Below, piece after piece: positions 1-7,565 of a DNA stretch of 36,449 nucleotides (position 1 is its first letter; the number at the start of each line of letters is the position of its first letter). The stretch is from SMAG-U1939 sp036376595. Its GTDB lineage: Bacteria; Chloroflexota; Ktedonobacteria; Ktedonobacterales; JADMIN01. The stretch is from assembly GCA_036376595.1 (NCBI GenBank), contig DASVAA010000121.1, forward strand, positions 1-36,449. The letters are read 5' to 3'. Position numbers and translations under genes: made by a program. The notes below the pieces were generated by a model that saw only the letters and a list, made by a program, of their open reading frames with translations, searched no databases and had not been told where the DNA came from.

Positions 1-477
1 GACCTCGAAGCAGGCGGCACTGGCGGTGTGCGTACCGCCGGGGACCACTGGATTCATCACCGCGGGGACATCGAGCCGGAGCAGGCCCGCGAGCAATCCC
101 TGTCTCAGACTGCGATAGGCGTCGAGGATCGCGCCCGCCGCGCGGGGATCGTCGGGCGTGGTCGCCACGCTATAGGTCAGCTCGTCGGTGTGCAGGATGG
201 CGAAGCCGCCGGTCGCGCGGCGCACCACGTCCACGCCGTCGCGGGCGCAGGCGGCGAGGTCCACGCCGGAGAGTGGCTGGCGCTTGCCCAGCGACAGGCC
301 CGGCGGCGCCCACTGGTAGAAGCGCAGCGTCGGCGGCACGGCGCTCGCGGCCACCGCGTCCACGATCGCCTCGTCGAGCGCCATGTTCTCGGCTGCCGTC
401 CGCGGCTCGCGCTCGACGATCAGCCGCCACGTCGCGCGGGGATACGCCGGTCTCTCGGTTGCGGGATCTTCGGTCAT
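1..477 (-). CDS. Lipoate-protein ligase A / LipM-type octanoyltransferase, N-terminal part
   Basis: This is the first 159 codons of a gene that continues past the left edge, read on the minus strand from an ATG at 477. The family transfers lipoyl or octanoyl groups to E2 or GcvH domains in the cytoplasm. Visible family marks are LRFYQWAPPGLSLGKRQ (residues 52-68), the RRATGG segment followed by A.LH.DELTYS, and SAACFE at the extreme end. The Cys there aligns with the acyl-accepting cysteine of LipM-type octanoyltransferases. LplA ligases and LipM/LipL transferases share this fold, so the exact reaction cannot be fixed without the missing C-terminal half. The frame is open to base 1 with no stop. 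Upstream lies repeat-rich intergenic DNA, so the gene probably has its own promoter, although none is obvious. Confidence 0.85.
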   Translation of the reverse strand, partial: MTEDPATERPAYPRATWRLIVEREPRTAAENMALDEAIVDAVAASAVPPTLRFYQWAPPGLSLGKRQPLSGVDLAACARDGVDVVRRATGGFAILHTDELTYSVATTPDDPRAAGAILDAYRSLRQGLLAGLLRLDVPAVMNPVVPGGTHTASAACFEV

Positions 478-535
478 CGCGCCGCCCTATCGTCAACAGG
501 ATATGTGGGTAATTCCAAATCACGGCCATCTGTTG

Positions 536-588
536 TGGTACGAGCGTGCCGGGCGGTCTGAAGCACCGTGGGTAATCCCCAGGCGCCA
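536..588 (+). repeat. Dispersed repeat R3, copy 1
   Basis: The 53-bp segment starting TGGTACGAGCGTGCCGGGCGG and ending near GGGTAATCCCC recurs 236 bases downstream at 772-824 with about seven mismatches. A related inverted copy is at 1002-1060. The neighbouring upstream sequence (from 515) is also similar between copies, so the full unit is longer. Confidence 0.8.
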
Positions 589-669
589 CCGGATGCGCAT
601 ACCCCAGCGAATCACCTGCTCCGGTATGATACGGTTCGCTCGCGGCCACCCCACCAGCGCCGCCTGTAG

Positions 670-689
670 GGGCGAGACATGTCTCGCCC
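670..689. repeat. Palindromic repeat R1, copy 1
   Basis: GGGCGAGACATGTCTCGCCC is a perfect 20-bp palindrome preceded by GTAG. Related palindromes with GTAGGGG or CCCTAC/CTCTAC flanks occur at 7446, 22059, 22109, 28119 and 32777. This is a REP- or MITE-like dispersed element, not a gene. Confidence 0.8.
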
Positions 690-771
690 GGCGAGCATGA
701 GGTAGTATCGCACGCGAAGGGGATGTTGAGGAGCGGCTCTGGGTGATACCACCCCCAAAGGGCAGACGTTT

Positions 772-824
772 TGGTACGAGCGTGCCGGGCGGCCTAAAGT
801 GCCGCGGGTAATCCCCGTGCGCCA
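772..824 (+). repeat. Dispersed repeat R3, copy 2
   Basis: Direct repeat of 536-588, sharing TGGTACGAGCGTGCCGGGCGG, then a diverged centre, then GGGTAATCCCC and GCGCCA. Offset is exactly 236 bases along the aligned part. Confidence 0.8.
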
Positions 825-1001
825 ACAGTTGCGGTTATCCGAACAACTCGGCCTCACTTGGTATCAGTTGGGCACGAAGAGTGGGAGCCTAGGAATCGGC
901 AGGAGCCAAGCCAGTGGCTGACTGCGAGGCGCGAGGCGAGCAATAGGCTTCTTATACCAGGCGAGGATGAGTCATTGGCGTATCCGCAACCGCCCACTCT
1001 A

Positions 1002-1060
1002 TGGGATTAGCCGCGGGTCTTCAGCCCGCCTCCAGCGCCTACCACAACATACGCCCTTGG
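1002..1060 (-). repeat. Dispersed repeat R3, inverted copy 3
   Basis: Read on the minus strand this contains GTTGTGGTAGGCGC, then GGCGGGCTGAAGACCCGC and GGCTAATCCC, in the same order as the elements in the R3 copies at 536 and 772. The centre forms a GCGGG/CCCGC hairpin. It is more diverged than the other two copies. Confidence 0.55.
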
Positions 1061-1067
1061 TCCGATC

Positions 1068-2696
1068 TCACGCCGAGACGCCGGGCGCGATCGGCACGAC
1101 GTCGTATAGGTGCGCCCAGGCGTTGTAGCCGCCGGCGAGCGCGCGGGCATCGAAGCCCATCGAGCGGAGCTGCCGCGCCACACGGGCGCTGGTGGCCTCG
1201 TCGGGTCAGGTGCAGTAGGCGACCACAAGGCGATCTCGCTCCGCGGGGTTCTCGGCGCTCACACGCTCCGCCCACTCGCGCACCTGATCCGGTGGGATGC
1301 GCACGCTGCCCGGGATCTGCCCGTCGGCCTCGGCGTACTGCCCACGCGTGCGCACGTCTAGCACGATCGGCGGCTGCGGATCGGCCAGCCAGGCATGCAG
1401 CTCCTCCGGCGTCATGCGCGGCACCGCCGTGCCGGCCTCCCCCTGGAAGAGGCCCGCCGCGCCGCTCTCGCGCTCCTCCACCGGCACCACATGCGCGTGC
1501 GCCACCCGCTCGCCGTACCAGCGCGCCGCGGGCGTCGCCGTCATGCCATGCACCAGCACCGAGACCAGCACCACCACGCCGACCACCGCCAGAATCGCCT
1601 CCGCGTGCGGCACGCCCGCCTCGACCGCCAGCAGGGCCAGCAGCAGCGCCGAGAGGCCGCGCGGCCCGAACCAGGCGATGAACAGCCGCGCGTCGCGGCT
1701 CATATGCGCGTGCAGCACGCCCAGCGCGAGCGTGAGTGCCGCCGGGCGCACGACGACGATCGCGAGCGCCGCGAACACCAGCGCCAGGCCGAAGGGGATC
1801 GTGCCAAAGAGCGGCCCCAGCACGGCGCCGAAGAGCACGAAGGCCAGCAGCATCGCCATCTCGGCGGTTACTTCGCCGTAGTCCATGAAGCAGTCGCAGA
1901 GCGTGACGTCGAAGAGCGCGACCGCCAGCCCGGCGAAGAACGCGGCCAGAAAGCCATCGCCGCCCACCGCCTGCGCCGCCGAATACGCGGCGAGCACCAG
2001 TCCGATGCCGTAGAGCGCCTGAAACTCGCGGCGGATGGAGTAGCGCGCGTCGGCTTTGCCCATCAGCCAGGCGCCAACACCTCCGACCACCAACCCGACG
2101 AGTGGACTGAGCACCACGAGCTGCGCCAGGAAGCCGAGCCAGTAGCCGAGGCCGGTACCGGGCGAGGCCAGCGCAATCTGGATCGCGATCAACACGATCG
2201 GCAGCACGATGATGTCATTGGTGCCGGCCTCGATGGTCAGCGTGCGGCGCACCGAGCGTGGGATGTGCTCGTCGCGCACCACGTCGCGCAGCACGATGGG
2301 ATCAGTCGAGGCCAGCATGGCGCCGATGAGAATCGATTGCAGCGCGTTGGTGTGGAACAGCAGCGCCGCGGCGACGGCGATCCCGGCGATGGTGAGGAAG
2401 GTGCCCGGCCCCAGGTCGAGCAGCGGCACGCGCCACTCGCGCTTCAGCTCGTCTACGTCAAAGCGCGCGGCATCGAGAAAGAGCACCAAGGCCAGGTTGA
2501 GGGTCGCGACCGCCACCAGCGCCGGATTGCGCGGGGTGAGCTGGATGATGCCCAGCGCGCCGGGGCCGAGCAGCAGACCCAGCGCCAGAAAGACGATCGG
2601 CAGCGAGAGCGGGATGCGATCGACAACGCCGGAGGCCAGCGCGGCGCCGGTGAGCACGAAGGCCAGGATCGCGAACCATAGCTCCACGTTCTGCAC
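1068..2696 (-). CDS. Na+/H+ antiporter (CPA1/NhaP-like) fused to a rhodanese domain, with in-frame UGA at the catalytic Cys
   Basis: The N-terminal ~400 residues are a polytopic cation:proton antiporter. They carry STDP (about 130-133) and an EAGTND motif (about 160), the paired membrane-centre motifs of CPA1 antiporters. From about 428 a rhodanese domain follows (IVLDVRTRGQY, then VAYCT). The frame meets TGA at 1208-1206, codon 497. It then continues without another stop for 45 codons as PDEATSARVARQL and ALAGGYNAW, which are classic rhodanese sequence, to a TGA at 1070-1068. Aligned to C-x5-S-A, the UGA sits exactly at the catalytic cysteine. It is therefore either selenocysteine or a Cys-to-stop mutation; a conventional call would end at 1206. 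The start is the GTG at 2696, with GGAGG 8 bases upstream; an upstream ATG at 2780 lacks such support. Role: plasma-membrane ion homeostasis; the rhodanese function in the fusion is unknown. Confidence 0.82.
1172..1208 (-). promoter_or_regulatory. Candidate bacterial SECIS hairpin directly after the in-frame UGA
   Basis: On the minus strand, bases 17-31 after the UGA form GCGCC-CGUGU-GGCGC, a 5-bp perfect stem with a 5-base loop. Two further C-G pairs extend it below a bulged A. The loop holds GU at nucleotides 23-24 after the UGA, in the range where bacterial SelB-binding hairpins place their apical G-U. GC-rich DNA gives such hairpins by chance, so this supports but does not prove selenocysteine decoding. 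Confidence 0.4.
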
Positions 2697-2980
2697 GGTC
2701 CCGCCCTCCGTCCTGCCCTCCGCGAGGACTATCTCTGCGTCTGTATCCCATGCTATCATGCGCACCCGCACGACGCGCACCCGCCGCGATAGGCAATTGA
2801 GCTGAGTGCCGCATCAAGAGAAGTGGTAGAGAATCCCTGTTCCCCAGTGGGTGTCATCGCCCACCACCCGGCAGGAATCGCCCGCCGCTCGGTGTCGATC
2901 GTTGGCTGAGCTCGCTAACCTCTGGCGCATACTCCTTGGATGGAGACAGCCGACAGAGACCGTTATACGGTCCACAACGC

Positions 2981-4102
2981 CTAGCCAACAGGAAGCATGA
3001 GGGTTTCGGGGGCTTCGGTGTCAGCCTGCGCCTGCCGGGCGAGACGGCGCTTGAGGCGCTGGTCGAAGAGCAGCAGCGCGCCGAGGATCAGCAGGTTCAC
3101 CACGGTCATGCCCGTACGCGCTGGCAACTGGAGTCCAAATTCGACGAAGGGTCCCCAGATAAAACTGAAGCAGAGCATCACGCCGATAGCGACCGAGAGC
3201 AGATGGCGCTCGTTCCATCCCACGCGCGCCGACCACGAGCGCACGCGCCAGAGCGCCGCGGCGAAGAGCAGGAGCATCAGCGCCATCGCGGCACCGACAG
3301 GAATACCGGTCGCGGGAAGGATGACCGCGAACGCGAAGAAGAGCGTCATGGAGCCACAACACAGAAAGCGTACCGTCCACAGGCGTGGCGCGCGTGTGGT
3401 GGGATGGGGTCGCGGCGCGGGAAAGCGCACGAACAGACCGAGCAGGATCAGCAGCAGCATGAAGGCGGCGGCAACCAGGTAGGGGATCGGCGGCGGGCCA
3501 GAGTAGCCATCGCCGGCGAACCGGGTGGTTGCCACATTAACAGCCAGCGCGCCGCACAGCAACAGCATCCATGCCGTGAGCAGGACGATGCGTTTGGGAC
3601 CAAGCCAGGGCAGTGGTGCGCGACGCGGGAAGAAGACGGCGATCAGGATGAGCGGGACGGTGATGCTGACGACGGCGTGGTAGAGGGTGAGGTTAAGCGC
3701 CCAGTTGAGGCTCGTTCCCCACATCACCCCATAGTCGCCGGCGCCGTGGATGGGCGACTGGGGTGACATGAAGTTGAACCACGTTTGCACGATCAGCGCC
3801 TCCTGGAAGACCCCAAACGCTGCGCCGAGCAGCAGCGCGTTACCCCAGCCGAGGCGGCGGCGCGCGATGATCTCATGGGTCAGCAAGGCAAAGACGCCGT
3901 AGAGCGTGGGGAGGAAGACGAGGAAGAAGGGCTGGACGACGAGCAGCGGCGGTGTCGAGCCGGAGCTCACCTCGCCAATGAGGGGCGAGAGGAGGAGCAG
4001 TGCCAGCGCGGCAGGCCACACTCGCTGCCGTCGCTGCCGCCGAGGTTGCCCAAGGGCATCAGACCACGAAGGTTCCGCGCCCGTCATGGAAGTTGTCTCC
4101 AT
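2981..4102 (-). CDS. Polytopic membrane protein of unknown function
   Basis: The 373-residue product has about nine to ten hydrophobic segments separated by short polar loops, and a basic, charged tail (FDQRLKRRLARQ). This indicates an integral plasma-membrane protein without a large soluble domain. No transporter signature, catalytic motif or known family was recognised. The start is the ATG at 4102, preceded by GAGGGAG at 6-7 bases. An in-frame TTG five codons upstream overlaps that ribosome-binding site and is less likely. The gene stands alone on the minus strand between the antiporter gene and a divergent oxidoreductase. The sequence TATGTTGTGGTA just upstream resembles part of repeat R3. 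Function unassigned. Confidence 0.75.
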   Translation of the reverse strand: METTSMTGAEPSWSDALGQPRRQRRQRVWPAALALLLLSPLIGEVSSGSTPPLLVVQPFFLVFLPTLYGVFALLTHEIIARRRLGWGNALLLGAAFGVFQEALIVQTWFNFMSPQSPIHGAGDYGVMWGTSLNWALNLTLYHAVVSITVPLILIAVFFPRRAPLPWLGPKRIVLLTAWMLLLCGALAVNVATTRFAGDGYSGPPPIPYLVAAAFMLLLILLGLFVRFPAPRPHPTTRAPRLWTVRFLCCGSMTLFFAFAVILPATGIPVGAAMALMLLLFAAALWRVRSWSARVGWNERHLLSVAIGVMLCFSFIWGPFVEFGLQLPARTGMTVVNLLILGALLLFDQRLKRRLARQAQADTEAPETLMLPVG

Positions 4103-4483
4103 CGCGCGCTCCCTCAAGAGGTTTCAAGAACATACCACAACATAGCGCCGCCTCATCGCCTCAAGGGTGATGGCAGTCTACCACCTCGTGCTCGTGACGC
4201 CGAAACGGGCGTGTCCTTGTAGCGTGTGGCGAGCGCACCGCCTTCTTGTCGCCTGTAAATTGCGCAAATTGCTGAGCGGTCAACAGCACCTCGCGCAGAG
4301 ACCGCGCGGTGAATAAGCGCGTGCGATGATGGTGCCGGGCACTCGCGGGATGCGGCTCATGGAGGGGGTGCGCTCGCGTGCTACCCTTGCCGAAACGAGA
4401 GAGCAGGGCGAGAACGGCAGGGAAGGTGCCTGCGAGGTGAGCGACGCGAGATGGGGCGTGAGTGCCAGTGTGAGGAGCGTGCG
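4103..4483. other. Divergent intergenic region with transposase remnant
   Basis: About 380 bases separate the membrane protein gene (minus) from the oxidoreductase gene (plus). The left part carries a TTGTGGTA stretch like repeat R3, the middle holds a short frame resembling the N-terminus of an IS200/IS605 transposase (4170-4316), and the right end holds the AGGAG site for the oxidoreductase. No convincing sigma-70 promoter was seen. Confidence 0.5.
4170..4316 (+). pseudogene. Possible remnant of an IS200/IS605-type TnpA (Y1 transposase) N-terminus
   Basis: A 48-codon frame begins MAVYHLVLVTPKRA, close to the start of Y1 transposases, where YHLVLVTKYRR is usual. Sequence after about residue 14 no longer resembles the family, and the HUH motif and catalytic Tyr are absent. 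It is at most a short decayed fragment. The match rests on about a dozen residues, so coincidence cannot be excluded. Confidence 0.35.
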
Positions 4484-5323
4484 ATGCGATTCGGATTGGA
4501 CGTGCCGACCACCGGCGAGTACGCCGACGCGCGTGCGCTGGCGCGGCTGGCGGCCGAGGCGGAAGGCGCGGGCTGGGACGGCTTCTTCGTCTGGGATGTG
4601 CTGCGCGGCGGGCAGGCCGAGCCGCAGCCGGCGCTGGACCCCTGGATTGCGCTGACGGCCATCGCGCTGGCGACCGAGCGTATGCGCCTCGGCACGCTGG
4701 TGACGCCGCTCGCGCGGCACCGGCCGTGGCTGGTCGCGCGGCGGCTCGCCAACCTCGACCAGCTCTCCGCCGGCCGGATGATCTGCACCGTGGGCCTGGG
4801 GCACCTGCCCGACGACTTCGCGGCGTTTGGCGAGGACGTGGAGCCGGCGGTGCGGGCGGAGAAGCTCGACGAGGGGTTGGCGATCCTCTCTGGTTTGTGG
4901 GGTGACGAGCCGTTCTCCTTCGCTGGCCGGAACTACTCACTGCGCGACGCGCGCCTGCTGCCGCGCCCGGTGCAGGCGCCGCGCATCCCGATCTGGGTCG
5001 CCGCCGGCTGGCCGCACCACGCGCCGCTGCGCCGCGCCGCCCGCTGGGATGGCCTGTGCCTCAAGTCGCGCCGCGCCGACACGCGCCGCCCCCTCAGCCC
5101 CGCCGACCTGAGCGAGTGCCTGGCCTACACGCTGGCTCAGCGGACGGCGAGCGATCCGTTTGCGGTGGTGGTGAGCGGCGAGACGGAGCACGATCCCCTG
5201 GCGGCGGGAGACGCGGTGCGCCCCTTCGCCGAAGCCGGGGCGACGTGGTGGCTGGAGGAGGGCCTGGGTTGGAGCTACGACGAGCTGCGAGCGCGCATCC
5301 TCGCCGGTCCACCACGCGTATGA
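4484..5323 (+). CDS. LLM-class (luciferase-like) flavin/F420-dependent oxidoreductase
   Basis: The 279-residue product has the bacterial luciferase-like TIM-barrel pattern. It opens MRFGLDVPTTGEYAD, followed by GWDGFFVWD, then ATERMRLGTLVTPLARHRPW around residues 65-85, and RIPIWVAAGWP near 175. The ERMRLGT.V.PL..R.P segment is characteristic of the family, which uses FMNH2 or reduced F420. The substrate cannot be predicted; related proteins in actinobacteria and Chloroflexota are mostly F420-linked. The start is the ATG at 4484, with AGGAG 6 bases upstream; an earlier ATG at 4451 lacks one. It is transcribed alone and converges on the S9 peptidase gene, with a large inverted repeat between them. 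Confidence 0.85.
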   Translation: MRFGLDVPTTGEYADARALARLAAEAEGAGWDGFFVWDVLRGGQAEPQPALDPWIALTAIALATERMRLGTLVTPLARHRPWLVARRLANLDQLSAGRMICTVGLGHLPDDFAAFGEDVEPAVRAEKLDEGLAILSGLWGDEPFSFAGRNYSLRDARLLPRPVQAPRIPIWVAAGWPHHAPLRRAARWDGLCLKSRRADTRRPLSPADLSECLAYTLAQRTASDPFAVVVSGETEHDPLAAGDAVRPFAEAGATWWLEEGLGWSYDELRARILAGPPRV

Positions 5324-5335
5324 GGCGAAGCCGCC

Positions 5336-5428
5336 GCGGCCATGAATGGCCGGCGCACGGACGAAGGGCATGAATGCCCAGGAGTCATCTCATGCCGCCC
5401 CTCGTGTGCGCCGGCCATTCATGGCCGC
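5336..5428. repeat. Perfect 23-bp inverted repeat with nested hairpin between convergent genes
   Basis: Bases 5336-5358 and 5406-5428 are exact reverse complements over 23 bases. Each arm contains its own short hairpin, GGCCATGAATGGCC or its complement. The 47-base loop contains a third, GGGCATGAATGCCC. It lies between two convergent genes, so it may act as a bidirectional terminator, but the three CATGAATG-centred hairpins look more like a compound REP/MITE element. Confidence 0.8.
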
Positions 5429-5441
5429 GAGACGCGCCCCG

Positions 5442-7565
5442 TTACACCCGCTCCTCCACCCACCGCAGGATGCGGTCGTAGAGGTCGCGCACGTGGTCGC
5501 GCTCGTGGAAGCCGTGACCCTCGCGCGGGTAGACCGCCAGCTCGGTGGACACGCCGGCCTCGCGCAACGCGCGGTAGAAGGCGTAGGCCTGATTCACTGG
5601 CACACTCTGATCGGCCTCGCCGTGTAGGATCAGCGTCGGCGTGCGCACGCGGTCCGCGAAGGTGATCGCCGAGCGGTCGCGGTAGGCCTGGGGCTGCTCG
5701 TTAGGCCACGCGCCGATGATGCGCGCATCCCAGTCGGCGATGTTGGTCTGCGCGTGGAAGCTGTGGAAGTCGCAGACGCCCGCGCCCATCACCGCGACCT
5801 TGAAGCGCGGCGTCTGCGTCACCGCCCAGGCCGTCATGAAGCCGCCGTAGCTCCAGCCGTAGATCACCAGCCGGTCGGGGTCGGCCAGTCCACGCTCGAT
5901 CAGATGGTCAATCCCGCGCTGGATGTCCTCGAAGTCCTTGCCGCCCATGTCGCCCAGCACCGCGTCGGCGAAGGTCACGCCGCGCCCCATGCTGCCGCGC
6001 GGATTGACACGCAGCACGGCGAAGCCGCGCGCCGCGAGTATCTGCGTCAGGTTGTCGGCCACGCGGCCGAGCCACACGTCGTGGAAGGCGCCAGATGGGC
6101 CGCCATGCACGTTGACGAAGAGTGGCGGCGGCATGCCGCGGCTTGGCTCCAGCGGCGGCGTATAGAGCGCCTCGATCTCCCAGCCGTCGGGGCCCTCGAA
6201 GCGGATGCGCTGGCTCGGCGCCCGTTGGAGCGTCTCCTCGGCGATCGGGTTGAGCCGCGTGAGCTGGCGCCAGTCGAGCTGGTCCTCGCCCACCCACGCG
6301 CCGAGCCACACGTCGGGCAGGTGCGCGGCATCGGCATGGGTCGCGGCGAAGCGCGCGCCGTCCTGGGTGGCCGAGAGCCGCGGCCACCCGAAATCGCCGG
6401 CGATGAAATCCGGCGTGACGGTGGCGATCGCGCCGCTCCGCTGGTCAAGCACGCGGATCGAGCCGCTCACGCCATCGGACGCTGCGAAGAGCAATCGCCC
6501 ATCGGGCAGCTCGAAGACCCAGCTCGGACTGTAGGGCACGTCGGGCGTCAGGTTGCGCGGCTCGCCGCCCGCCGCGGGGATGGCGAAGATCTCGCCGCCG
6601 ACGATGCCGCGGTCGCTCCACTCACCGGAGATGTAGTAGAGCGTCTGACCGTCGCGCGACCACGCGGGCGCATCGGCCTGGCGGGTGAGGTGGGTGACCT
6701 GGCGCACGGCGCCGCCGCCTGCCGGCACGATGCCGATCTGGCCGCGATACCAGTCGGTCTCGCCTGGCGCCTCGGTGAAGTAGACGGCGATCGAGCGACT
6801 GTCGGGCGACCAGGCGTAGCGCCAGACGGTCACATCGGGCGGCGTGACGGGCTGCGGTGTGTCGCTGTCCGGCGGGACGATCCACAGGCGGTTGTGGCGC
6901 AGCGGGTCGTTGATCTTGGGGCCGTTGGCATCCGGCTCCTCACCTTCGAGCGAGAGGAAGGCGATGCGGCTGCCATCGGGTGACCAGGCGGGGGCGCTCA
7001 CACCGTTGGGCATGGCGCAGACGCGCGTCGCGCCGCCGCCGTCCACCGGCATCACCCAGAGCTGCGGCTTGTCGTTGAATTTCGCCTTCTCACCGGCGTC
7101 GCGCTTCGAGAGGAAGGCGATCCGCGTGCTGTCTGGCGACCAGCGCGGCGAATCATCGCCGTGGGGACCGTCGCTGATCGGTCGCGCGTCGCCGCCGCCT
7201 TGTCCGCTCTCTCCCGTACCGCCAGCGCTCGCTATCCAGATGCGTGACCGCTGATGTTGCTCGCCCGGCACCCATTCGGTCACGACGAAAGCCACCTTGC
7301 TGCCGTCCGGCGCTATGCGTGCGTCGGAGGGCTGGCGCAGCTCGAAGATCGCATCCACGTTCAACGGACGGCGCGCCTCGGATGCCAGGCGTCCACCGGA
7401 CGCCCCTACAGCATCTCTGCCTCCCCCTTGCCCCACACCTGTAGCGGCGACGCCCGCGTCGCCTCTGCCTCCCCCTTGCCCCGCGGGAGAGGGAGCCGAG
7501 GGGTGAGGTCCGCCCTGATTCTGCTGCCGATCATTCTGCTGATCATGCTGCTGCTCGTCGCTCAC
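5442..7565 (-). CDS. S9 family prolyl oligopeptidase / acylaminoacyl-peptidase-like serine peptidase
   Basis: The 707-residue product has an N-terminal beta-propeller made of WD40-like PD40 repeats (SPRWSPDSTRIAFLS, APAWSPDGSRIAFLS, YAWSPDSRSIAVYF). An alpha/beta-hydrolase domain follows. The triad is Ser572 in GWSYGGF, Asp652 in LHGEADQSVP and His684 in REGHGFH. Such enzymes cleave short peptides or acylated N-termini; no signal peptide is evident, so a cytoplasmic site is likely. The start is the GTG at 7565: it overlaps the coaX stop as GTGA and has AGG 5 bases upstream, so the two genes are translationally coupled. Residues about 17-55 are Gly/Pro/Ala-rich and encoded by repeat DNA (R1 at 7446-7463 plus a duplicated CTGCCTCCCCCTTGCCCC), an insertion before the first propeller blade. 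Confidence 0.9.
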   Translation of the reverse strand: MSDEQQHDQQNDRQQNQGGPHPSAPSPAGQGGGRGDAGVAATGVGQGGGRDAVGASGGRLASEARRPLNVDAIFELRQPSDARIAPDGSKVAFVVTEWVPGEQHQRSRIWIASAGGTGESGQGGGDARPISDGPHGDDSPRWSPDSTRIAFLSKRDAGEKAKFNDKPQLWVMPVDGGGATRVCAMPNGVSAPAWSPDGSRIAFLSLEGEEPDANGPKINDPLRHNRLWIVPPDSDTPQPVTPPDVTVWRYAWSPDSRSIAVYFTEAPGETDWYRGQIGIVPAGGGAVRQVTHLTRQADAPAWSRDGQTLYYISGEWSDRGIVGGEIFAIPAAGGEPRNLTPDVPYSPSWVFELPDGRLLFAASDGVSGSIRVLDQRSGAIATVTPDFIAGDFGWPRLSATQDGARFAATHADAAHLPDVWLGAWVGEDQLDWRQLTRLNPIAEETLQRAPSQRIRFEGPDGWEIEALYTPPLEPSRGMPPPLFVNVHGGPSGAFHDVWLGRVADNLTQILAARGFAVLRVNPRGSMGRGVTFADAVLGDMGGKDFEDIQRGIDHLIERGLADPDRLVIYGWSYGGFMTAWAVTQTPRFKVAVMGAGVCDFHSFHAQTNIADWDARIIGAWPNEQPQAYRDRSAITFADRVRTPTLILHGEADQSVPVNQAYAFYRALREAGVSTELAVYPREGHGFHERDHVRDLYDRILRWVEERV
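7446..7463. repeat. Palindromic repeat R1 inside the S9 peptidase gene
   Basis: GGCGACGC-CC-GCGTCGCC forms an 8-bp stem preceded by GTAGC and followed by TCT. It is nearly identical to the intergenic copy at 22109-22130. It is read in frame and encodes part of the Gly-rich N-terminal stretch of the peptidase. Confidence 0.75.

Larger units (their letters stand above)
478..1067. other. Intergenic region filled with repeats
   Basis: About 590 bases lie between the antiporter gene end and the lipoate ligase gene start, both on the minus strand. The stretch holds two direct R3 copies, one inverted R3 copy and the R1 palindrome at 670-689. Open frames here have no plausible start site, no recognisable protein and strongly Arg/Pro-biased composition, so no gene is called. 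Confidence 0.7.

Noticed and set aside
1206..1208. Reading the TGA as an ordinary stop of a complete antiporter gene
   Set aside because: Rhodanese sequence continues in the same frame beyond it to a second stop, so a normal end is unlikely; mutation or sequencing error remains an alternative and is stated in the finding.
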